A DNA stretch of 64,000 bases from NCBI RefSeq assembly GCF_003402975.1, contig NZ_QURB01000003.1, positions 124,001 to 188,000 of the forward strand, given 5' to 3'. The position numbers were made by a program, and so were the translations under genes. Under the pieces are notes generated by a model that did not search any database, was not told where the DNA came from, and worked only from the letters and a program-made list of their open reading frames with translations. Shown here one piece after another: positions 27,563 to 34,077 of this stretch (position 1 is its first letter; the number at the start of each line of letters is the position of its first letter). Source of the DNA: Brumimicrobium aurantiacum. Lineage in GTDB: Bacteria; Bacteroidota; Bacteroidia; Flavobacteriales_D; Crocinitomicaceae.

Positions 27563-27613
27563 TCTATCGGGACAATTTTGTCTTTTACCTTTAAAAAAAC
27601 AACAATCGTCTAA
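27563..27613 (-). promoter_or_regulatory. Conserved upstream block of paralog B (operator candidate)
   Basis: This carries the same 25-bp block with GACAATTTTGTC, then ACAATCGTCTAA 14 nt later, as upstream of paralog A, while the surrounding bases have diverged. The rest of the gap 27374-27853 shows no gene. Confidence 0.55.
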
Positions 27614-27853
27614 TTTTATTTTTTGTTATCAATTCTTTATATAGGATTAACCTTAAAGGTATTTAACATAAAATTAACAAAATTATTTTTTGAATATTTA
27701 CTTTTTAGCTCCAAAAATGACTTTTTAGTCACTTTTTTAATTTTAAATTAAAATGGTATTTGAATGTATTTTAGGTACTTATATTTTGTTTTATACAAGG
27801 CGAAATAAATTCATCAAAAATGTGAAGGGTGTTGAATTTTTATTCACAAAAAA

Positions 27854-27882
27854 AATGGAATAACTTTTTGAGCTATTCCATT
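27854..27882 (-). terminator. Intrinsic terminator after paralog C / hisS-hutH operon
   Basis: AATGGAATA and TATTCCATT pair across an 11-nt loop. On the minus strand the stem is followed by a run of T. It lies about 35 nt past the stop of the last gene. Confidence 0.75.
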
Positions 27883-27916
27883 TAAAAATGTGACTTATAA
27901 ATTGATTAAACAAATA

Positions 27917-28441
27917 CTAATTCAAATGCTTTATATGTCTACCATATAATAAGGAGAATAATGCACCAATCAATAACAAGGAAACAACCGACATCGTAAG
28001 TATGAATTCTTGTGGCATAGTTAAATACATCGCTATAACAGGGAATATACTATAAATGATATAGACATGGAATCCAATTCTTTTCAATTGAAACATTAAA
28101 ACTATAGCGATCGCACCTATAAGCGATTCAATTAACCTCAGTGTGTAGTTCAAGTAAAAAACTTCGTTGTTGGTATAGATAGCACTATTAATCATTGTTT
28201 CGGCCATTTCTTTTAGGTCAGAACCAAAACCCTCATCTTCTAACTGCGCCAATCCTCCGTAAATATCCGCAGCTTGTTCTTCAATTTGAACTTCTGTTAA
28301 TGGGCCACCTAAAAGTTGCTGTAATGCACCAATTAGTGTAAAGGCAATATATATACTACTTAAAATTAATAAAATCCGTAACCCTTTCGGAAATCCAGAA
28401 TCATTCCCATTATCTTCTTTTAAAGTCTCTAATTCACTCAT
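27917..28441 (-). CDS. Four-helix membrane protein, paralog C, coupled to hutH
   Basis: 174 residues, a more distant relative of paralogs A and B. Aligned pieces are RILLILSSIYIAFTLIGALQ, GGPLTEVQIEEQAADIYGGL, a loop with IYTNNEVFYLNYTLRL, and YIIYSIFPVIAMYLTMPQEF. Its ATG overlaps the hutH stop by 4 nt, so translation is coupled to histidine ammonia-lyase. It lacks the conserved upstream block found at the other two copies. Function unknown. The hutH link invites, but does not prove, a role in histidine or urocanate handling. Confidence 0.8.
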   Translation of the reverse strand: MSELETLKEDNGNDSGFPKGLRILLILSSIYIAFTLIGALQQLLGGPLTEVQIEEQAADIYGGLAQLEDEGFGSDLKEMAETMINSAIYTNNEVFYLNYTLRLIESLIGAIAIVLMFQLKRIGFHVYIIYSIFPVIAMYLTMPQEFILTMSVVSLLLIGALFSLLYGRHIKHLN

Positions 28442-29934
28442 AGTGTCGATTGGTTATTTTTTTTGATAAATGCTTTACTGTCTCTTAAATAGGTAGACAT
28501 GTATTCGTCTTCTTTGATAAAAGGAATGGCTGTTCTGAAATTTTTGTGTGCTTCTTGTAATACCACACTCGTTTTATCAACTCCTTTAAACTCTACACCT
28601 TGCGTTGCGGCCATCAATTCTATTCCTAATACTTGCCATACGTTTTCAACCACGCGGTGCAATTTCGTAGCGGCATTGGCTCCCATACTCACATGATCTT
28701 CTTGTCCATTCGATGAATCAATAGTATCTACTGAAGCTGGGGTACACAACTGTTTGTTCTGACTCACAATCGATGCAGCGGTGTATTGTGCAATCATAAA
28801 TCCACTATTCAATCCTGGTTTGGCTACCAAAAATGCAGGTAAATCACGCATTCCTCCCATTAACTTGTAAATTCTTCGTTCTGAAATACTCGCTATTTCG
28901 GCCAATGCTATCGCCAAGTAATCTAATGTTAACGCCAATGGTTGACCATGGAAATTTCCTGCAGAAACCACCAAGTCTTCATCAGGGAAGATTGTTGGAT
29001 TGTCTGTAACAGCATTAATTTCTCTTGTAACAATTTGTTCAGCATATTCAATCGTGTCCCAACTTGCTCCATGAACTTGTGGTACACATCTGAAACTGTA
29101 CGGATCCTGAACATGTACTTTCTCTTGGGTAATGAACTGACTTCCTTCCAAATGTTTTGAAACTATTTCTGCCGTTCGAATTTGACCTTTCTGATTTCTA
29201 ATCTTATTTACAGAAGCTGTAAATGGATCAATTCTTCCATCATAGGCTTCTATTGACATCGCAACATTGATGTTGGCTTGCTTCATGATTTGCTTTGCCT
29301 CATAAACACTGTGTGCCAAATACGAACTCATGAATTGTGTTCCATTCAATAAGGCCAATCCTTCTTTCGATTGCAATTGAATAGGAGAGAGGTCGTGTTG
29401 AGCAATTACATCTGCTGTATTTTGTTTTTCTCCATCAACATAAACTTCTCCTTCGCCAATCAAGGCCAAAGCAATATGTGCCAATGGTGATAAATCCCCA
29501 GAAGCACCTAAACTCCCTTGTTCGTAAACTACAGGAATAATGTTGTTATTGTAAAAGTAAAGTAAACGCTCTACCGTTTCTACTTGAACTCCGGAATGTC
29601 CATAATGTAAACCAATCGCTTTGAACAACATCATCGTTTTGACAATCGATTGTGGAACTTCTGGACCTGTTCCACATGCATGCGAACGCACCAAGTTAAC
29701 TTGTAATTTGGCCAAATCTTCTGTTGAAATGGATTGATCATACAACGAACCAAATCCTGTATTGATACCATAAATATTTCCTTCCGTATTTTCCATTTTT
29801 TGGTCGAGGTAAGCACGACATTTTGCAATTGCTTCACGTCCGTTCTCTCCCAGTTCAACTTTATTTCCAGATTGTATAAAATCAAATAATGAATCAATTT
29901 TAAATTCCTGATGATCGAGTATCAATTTTTCCAT
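28438..29934 (-). CDS. hutH: Histidine ammonia-lyase
   Basis: 498 residues of the MIO-containing aromatic ammonia-lyase family. HutH deaminates histidine to trans-urocanate, the first step of histidine breakdown. The Ala-Ser-Gly triad that cyclises to MIO is at residues 144-146 in GSLGASGDLSPLAH. YGINTGFG (55-62) supplies the catalytic Tyr loop, and NFHGQPLALTLDY is also conserved. No hutU, hutI or hutG is nearby. Its ATG directly abuts the hisS stop codon. Confidence 0.93.
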   Translation of the reverse strand: MEKLILDHQEFKIDSLFDFIQSGNKVELGENGREAIAKCRAYLDQKMENTEGNIYGINTGFGSLYDQSISTEDLAKLQVNLVRSHACGTGPEVPQSIVKTMMLFKAIGLHYGHSGVQVETVERLLYFYNNNIIPVVYEQGSLGASGDLSPLAHIALALIGEGEVYVDGEKQNTADVIAQHDLSPIQLQSKEGLALLNGTQFMSSYLAHSVYEAKQIMKQANINVAMSIEAYDGRIDPFTASVNKIRNQKGQIRTAEIVSKHLEGSQFITQEKVHVQDPYSFRCVPQVHGASWDTIEYAEQIVTREINAVTDNPTIFPDEDLVVSAGNFHGQPLALTLDYLAIALAEIASISERRIYKLMGGMRDLPAFLVAKPGLNSGFMIAQYTAASIVSQNKQLCTPASVDTIDSSNGQEDHVSMGANAATKLHRVVENVWQVLGIELMAATQGVEFKGVDKTSVVLQEAHKNFRTAIPFIKEDEYMSTYLRDSKAFIKKNNQSTL

Positions 29935-31305
29935 TTACTTACAATGTTTTGCTATGAATGATTCCAGTGCCATAGTTTCTTGTTCACCAGATTTCATTTC
30001 TTTTACAGTAATTTCTTTATTTTCTAATTCGCTTTCTCCAATAATTACAGTGTATTCTGCATTTCTATCGTCAGCGTATTTAAATTGCTTTTTTAATTTG
30101 GCATTACTCGGGTAAATCTCCGCTGTTACACCATTGTTTCTTAAATCACGCAAAATAGGTAAAGCATATTCTACTTCCTGCTCTCCAAAATTGATGAATA
30201 AAAAACGCAATGTTTGATTGATGTCTGTCGGGAATAACTCTAATTCTGTCAATACATCATAAATACGGTCTGCGCCAAATGAAATTCCAACACCTGAAAG
30301 TCCTTTCATTCCAAAAAGTCCTGTCAAGTCATCGTAGCGACCTCCACCACAAATAGAACCCATTTTTACGCCATTGGCTTTTACCTCAAAGATTGCTCCT
30401 GTGTAATAATTCAATCCTCTGGCAAGGGTAACGTCAAATTCTAACTTGGCATTTTGTAAGCCCAACAATTCTGTTTTGGCAAATACATATTCCAATTCTT
30501 CAATTCCTTTTTTACCCACTTCACTTTCTGCCAAAAACTCTTGCATGAAGGCCAACATTTTTTGTGTGTCTCCATTAAGGTTAAACAAAGGACGAATCAT
30601 GTCAATGGCCTGCTGACTCACTTCTTTTTCCGTCAATTCTTTAATTACACCCTCTTCACCAATCTTATCTAGCTTGTCAATGGCTACAGTAATGTCAATG
30701 ATTTTGTCCTCTTCTCCTGTTACCTCCGCAATTCCAGAAAGAATCTTACGGTTGTTAATTTGAATTGTAAAATCTGGGACTTTAAGTGCCGACAATACTT
30801 CATCAAAAATCTGAATAAAGTCTACCTCAAATAATAAGGAGTCACTTCCCACCACATCAGCGTCACACTGATAAAATTCTTGGTAGCGTCCTTTTTGCGG
30901 ACGATCAGCTCTCCAAACCGGTTGAATTTGGTAACGTTTAAAAGGAAAAGTAAGGTCATTCTGATGTTGAACCACAAAACGCGCAAAAGGAACAGTTAAG
31001 TCATAACGCAATGCTTTCTCCGAAAGAGAATTCGCAAAACGCGGTAAGTTTCCTTGTTCAAGTGCCGATAAATCAGCCTTTTTTACTTTATCTCCCGAAT
31101 TGAGTATTCTAAAAATCAATCGGTCACCTTCTTCACCATATTTCCCCATCAAAGTCGAAGAAAGTTCAAACGAAGGTGTTTCAATAGGAGCAAAACCATA
31201 CTTTTTAAATACAGTTCTAATCGTATCATAAATATAATTTCTTCGGTTCACTTGAAACGGAAGAAAGTCACGTGTTCCCTTTGGAATACTCGGTTTTTGA
31301 GCCAT
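29935..31305 (-). CDS. hisS: Histidyl-tRNA synthetase
   Basis: 456 residues of class II synthetase that charges tRNA-His. Motif 2 is seen in PVWRADRPQKGRYQEFYQCD, the histidine-binding signature is GLNYYTGAIFEV, and motif 3 is in GVGISFGADRIYDVL. A C-terminal anticodon-binding domain follows. The N-terminal 19 codons and the promoter region are duplicated at 33463-33798. It is the first gene of a tight hisS-hutH-paralog C operon. Confidence 0.96.
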   Translation of the reverse strand: MAQKPSIPKGTRDFLPFQVNRRNYIYDTIRTVFKKYGFAPIETPSFELSSTLMGKYGEEGDRLIFRILNSGDKVKKADLSALEQGNLPRFANSLSEKALRYDLTVPFARFVVQHQNDLTFPFKRYQIQPVWRADRPQKGRYQEFYQCDADVVGSDSLLFEVDFIQIFDEVLSALKVPDFTIQINNRKILSGIAEVTGEEDKIIDITVAIDKLDKIGEEGVIKELTEKEVSQQAIDMIRPLFNLNGDTQKMLAFMQEFLAESEVGKKGIEELEYVFAKTELLGLQNAKLEFDVTLARGLNYYTGAIFEVKANGVKMGSICGGGRYDDLTGLFGMKGLSGVGISFGADRIYDVLTELELFPTDINQTLRFLFINFGEQEVEYALPILRDLRNNGVTAEIYPSNAKLKKQFKYADDRNAEYTVIIGESELENKEITVKEMKSGEQETMALESFIAKHCK

Positions 31306-31322
31306 TTTTTCAGAATTTAAGG

Positions 31323-31330
31323 CAAAAATA
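31323..31330 (-). promoter_or_regulatory. -7 box (TATTTTTG) for hisS
   Basis: On the minus strand TATTTTTG lies 18-25 nt before the hisS ATG. In the duplicated copy the same site reads TATTCTTG, a weakened box. Confidence 0.5.
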
Positions 31331-31379
31331 GGAAATTTCTACGCTTCACACGGTTACAAGTAGTATATCTTTTCTTTGG

Positions 31380-31552
31380 GCGTGTCGCTCACCAAGTTTT
31401 GAAAATGACAGTACATCCTAGAAACAAGCATTTACTTTCAAAACTTTGCGAGCGTCGGGTCATCCACTATATCTTTTTTGTTTTGAAAATTTCTTGTCCT
31501 ATATATAAGGTATATCCAAAACAAAAAAGGATGCCGTTACTACCCCTCACGC
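31380..31552. repeat. Structured palindromic element upstream of hisS (second copy at 33594-33770)
   Basis: Outer arms GCGTG (31380-31384) and CACGC (31548-31552) enclose two hairpins. One is CGCTC..AAGTTTTGAAA / TTTCAAAACTT..GAGCG (31386-31454). The other is ATCTTTTTTGTTTTG / CAAAACAAAAAAGGAT (31471-31532). The 93-codon frame across it is an artefact. Similar multi-hairpin intergenic repeats are common in Flavobacteriia (from memory). It could be a mobile repeat or a structured RNA. Confidence 0.6.
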
Positions 31553-31721
31553 AAAAAAAAACTTTATTTTCATTTCTCACTCTCCTAATAAATAAAAACT
31601 ATTCAGCTATAGGTGTGCGTTTTTTTGAGGGAATTATGATGAAATGGAAAGAGGCTTCATTTAATTATCAATTCCATTGATATCTTGAATTCAGCATGTT
31701 TTGATAACGCTTTTTAGTTTT

Positions 31722-32150
31722 CTATTTTTCTAAATCGAAAATTTCATCTTTCTTTATCATTTCCAAGACGTTTATTGTAGGTAAGTGAAACTTGTTGTAA
31801 AGTGTGTTTTCGGTTTTTGCGTGTAAAACACCTCTAGCTGTTCCAATTGTTATAACTGCTAAATGTTGCAAAAAAGCTTTTTTAAACTTTATTCTATTTT
31901 TTGAGGTTACAAAACTTTCCCAAGCACTTTCGTCAATTTCAAACTCACAATTAAGTTTTAAAATGATAAATGGCGATTCGTTTAACTCAAATTGTAAATG
32001 AAAATAACATGCAACGAGTTTGTTTTCTTCATTAATGCCAAAACCGTTGTTTATATTGAGTTGTATGTCATTCACATTAACAACTTCAGTATCGATGGTT
32101 GCAAATTCTTCAGTATTAATTTTTCTTAAAGCAAAACCTACTTCTTTCAT
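31722..32150 (-). CDS. SecB-like chaperone, putative third component of a toxin-antitoxin-chaperone module
   Basis: 142 residues, near the size of SecB (~155). The order of features fits the SecB fold: N-terminal strands (IQLNINNGFGINEENKL), a strand pair (ACYFHLQFELNESPFIILKL), NCEFEIDESAW, then the C-terminal helix/loop IGTARGVLHAKT and a LPTINV segment equivalent to the SecB FPQLNLAPVNF region. In known TAC systems a SecB-like protein protects the antitoxin. Its ATG overlaps the antitoxin stop by 4 nt. SecB assignment is by pattern only; a structure search would decide. Confidence 0.6.
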   Translation of the reverse strand: MKEVGFALRKINTEEFATIDTEVVNVNDIQLNINNGFGINEENKLVACYFHLQFELNESPFIILKLNCEFEIDESAWESFVTSKNRIKFKKAFLQHLAVITIGTARGVLHAKTENTLYNKFHLPTINVLEMIKKDEIFDLEK

Positions 32151-32644
32151 GATTGTAATGCGTAATTTTTAATGAATGCTGAAGTTGTTATTTCATTTTG
32201 TAAATGAACTACTTTAGCTTCTTTTTTGCTTGTTCTTTTTTTATACTCAACATGACCTTTACTAGTGTAAAATACGTTTTCAATAAAAGATGTACTCTTT
32301 AAAATGTTTGTTTGTAATGTAGATGTTTCTATTAATTTTATAGAGAGTACTGCTTCTAACTTAGAGATTGTTTCTAAAGTGAAATTTTCTTTTCCTTTTA
32401 CCCATTTACTAACTTGTTGTGCAGAGACATCTAACTGTTGAGCTAATTGAGCTTGATTAGAGGGGATAACTTGTTTTGTTTTATTCTCTCTTAATTTTCT
32501 TAATATTTTAAAAGCGATAGCTTGAGATTTTTTTAACCACTCTTGATTGTCAGCTCTATATTTAGCATCTTCTAACCATTGGCTTTTATTCCCTTTAGTT
32601 AAAGTATTTAATTTTGCTAAAATTTCTTTTTTATTCTTCTCCAT
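32147..32644 (-). CDS. XRE-family HTH antitoxin with C-terminal extension
   Basis: 165 residues. A helix-turn-helix of the XRE/Cro type lies at about 62-104 (NQAQLAQQLDVSAQQVSKWV, then TLETISKLEAVLSIKL). The basic N-terminal part (about 1-60) and a ~55-residue C-terminal tail (VEYKKRTSKKEAKVVHLQNE) extend beyond the minimal HTH. In chaperone-controlled HigA antitoxins a C-terminal chaperone-addiction segment makes the antitoxin depend on the SecB-like protein; this tail is a candidate. Its start overlaps the upstream toxin stop by 14 nt. It probably represses the operon. Confidence 0.75.
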   Translation of the reverse strand: MEKNKKEILAKLNTLTKGNKSQWLEDAKYRADNQEWLKKSQAIAFKILRKLRENKTKQVIPSNQAQLAQQLDVSAQQVSKWVKGKENFTLETISKLEAVLSIKLIETSTLQTNILKSTSFIENVFYTSKGHVEYKKRTSKKEAKVVHLQNEITTSAFIKNYALQS

Positions 32645-33212
32645 AACTTCCTAATTCTAGATAACCTAAATCATCTTCATCAACGATAAAGTTTTCTTTT
32701 AGGTATTGGGTTGTTGTTCTTAACTTTTTTAGTTCTTTCTTAAGATGATCTGGTGTCATAGCTTTAGTTAATTTAATACCTCCACCAGAAACGAAATATA
32801 CATTCTCTGTTAATCTTATTGCATAAACTCTAAGCCAAGATTTATGTTTTACGCCATAGGCTTTACTTTCTATGTAATTATTATTTAAAATATCTTTGTG
32901 TAAAGATTTAAATATCAAATGTTCTAAAGTGTTGTCTTCATCTGGATTGTAAATACTATTTTCTGCAGATTTCCTGATTGTTTGTTCAAACTTAGCTGCT
33001 TCTAGAGTTGTTCTTTCAATAGCTTCTTCAATTGAAAAGTGTTTGTAAATGCCATTTTCTAAATCCTTCTTGTTGTTTTCAAAAAAGTCTTCTAAATATT
33101 CTATGTCCTGCCATTGATCAAATAAGGTTTTAAACTCATCATATGGCTTTCCATCATATTGTACAGAATATAAACTGTTTTGCACTATTGCAAATATATC
33201 AACTATTTTCAT
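32631..33212 (-). CDS. Putative toxin (RelE/HigB-like C-terminus), first gene of the TAC-type operon
   Basis: 193 residues. The N-terminal ~110 residues are helical and acidic (QWQDIEYLEDFFENNKKDLE). The C-terminal part, WLRVYAIRLTENVYFVSGGG followed by KLTKAM and a helix (PDHLKKELKKLRTTTQYLK), resembles the strand-turn-strand end of RelE/HigB/Gp49-type mRNA interferases, which read like LRxYxIRL...xGGxIK. Toxin-first order and the overlap with an XRE gene match higBA. It is longer than HigB (~100 aa), so the N-terminal half is an unusual addition. No database match is claimed. Confidence 0.6.
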   Translation of the reverse strand: MKIVDIFAIVQNSLYSVQYDGKPYDEFKTLFDQWQDIEYLEDFFENNKKDLENGIYKHFSIEEAIERTTLEAAKFEQTIRKSAENSIYNPDEDNTLEHLIFKSLHKDILNNNYIESKAYGVKHKSWLRVYAIRLTENVYFVSGGGIKLTKAMTPDHLKKELKKLRTTTQYLKENFIVDEDDLGYLELGSYGEE

Positions 33213-33353
33213 AAAATCAACCTGTAGGTTTATGTTTTAACATCTCTATTCACTAATTTAACATTTATATTTCACAAACCTTTATTGTATTGCCTTCTCT
33301 TTTAAGCTTTTATTTTCTGTTATTATATTTACCACTTTATAACCAAGACTGAT

Positions 33354-33521
33354 TTATTGAGTAATTGAAATAATTACTAATACGTATTCAAATTGTGTTT
33401 TTGTGAGAGGATTTTCAAGTAAGGTATAGCAGAGAAGATGAAGAAGATTGTTGTGAATTGATTTCACTTGAAACGGAAGAAAATCACGTGTTCCCTTTGG
33501 AATACTAGGTTTTTGAGCCAT
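33354..33521 (-). pseudogene. Truncated hisS N-terminus fused to unrelated sequence
   Basis: The ATG and first 19 codons (MAQKPSIPKGTRDFLPFQV) repeat hisS; the frame then continues for 36 unrelated codons to a stop. It has no catalytic part and its -7 box is altered. It marks the junction of the duplication and reads toward the toxin gene 142 bp downstream. Confidence 0.8.
33448..33464. repeat. 17-bp direct repeat, left copy (TTGTTGTGAATTGATTT)
   Basis: Identical to 34061-34077. It abuts the hisS-derived duplicate, overlapping its first two bases. Confidence 0.8.
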
Positions 33522-33798
33522 TTTTTCAGAATTTAAGGCAAGAATAGGAAATTTCTACGCTCTACGCGTTTACAAGAGGTATATCCTTTCTTTGGGCGTG
33601 TCGCTCCCCAAGTTTTGAAAATGACAGTACATCCTAGAAACAAGCATTTACCTTCAAAACTTTGCGAGCGTCGGGTCATCCACTATATCTTTTTTGTTTT
33701 GAAAATTTCTTGTCCTATATATAAGGTATATCCAAAACAAAAAAGGATGCCGCTGCTACCCCTCACGCAAAAAAAACTTCATTTACAATTCTCACTCT
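33463..33798. repeat. hisS 5'-end/upstream direct repeat, copy 2 (island right boundary)
   Basis: Near-identical partner of 31247-31583, in the same orientation. It includes the truncated hisS start, the altered promoter box and the structured element. The following 33799-34060 is AT-rich, with no gene seen. Confidence 0.9.
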
Positions 33799-34060
33799 TA
33801 TTCTTGAACTTTTACCATCTTATTCTCTCACTAAAATAAGCTTTTTTAACTACTACTTCATTCTATATTCACTTTTGACACCAGTTTCAACTCGAACTAA
33901 AAGCAATGAAAGTAGATGTTATTTTGGCGTGTATTTTAGAAAGAAAATCAGGACAAAATAGTCGATACGAAAAGTAGTCAATTAATTAACTATGCTGTTA
34001 CTAATGTATCTTTTATATACTACTTTTCATAGCCTAATATTGAATCAAAGAGTCTTGCGC

Positions 34061-34077
34061 TTGTTGTGAATTGATTT
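34061..34077. repeat. 17-bp direct repeat, right copy, abutting the CRISPR array
   Basis: TTGTTGTGAATTGATTT immediately precedes the first CRISPR repeat (34078) and is identical to 33448-33464. Confidence 0.8.

Larger units (their letters stand above)
31247..31583. repeat. hisS 5'-end/upstream direct repeat, copy 1 (island left boundary)
   Basis: About 336 bp nearly identical to 33463-33798. It begins inside hisS at codons 18-19 (TTCACTTGAAACGG) and runs through the promoter and a structured intergenic element, ending around TCTCACTCT. A few scattered substitutions separate the copies. The two repeats bracket the three-gene minus-strand operon. The rest of the gap, 31584-31721, shows no gene. 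Confidence 0.9.

Noticed and set aside
31399-31680. 93-codon plus-strand frame upstream of hisS and its twin at 33615-33839
   Set aside because: Both are translations of the duplicated multi-hairpin element; they diverge at once after the repeat ends and have no family features.
33354-33521. A second functional hisS-related gene
   Set aside because: Only 19 hisS codons are present, followed by unrelated sequence and a stop.
33799-34077. Further degenerate CRISPR repeats beyond the trailer end
   Set aside because: No repeat-like sequence is seen to the left of 34078; only the 17-bp direct repeat is there.
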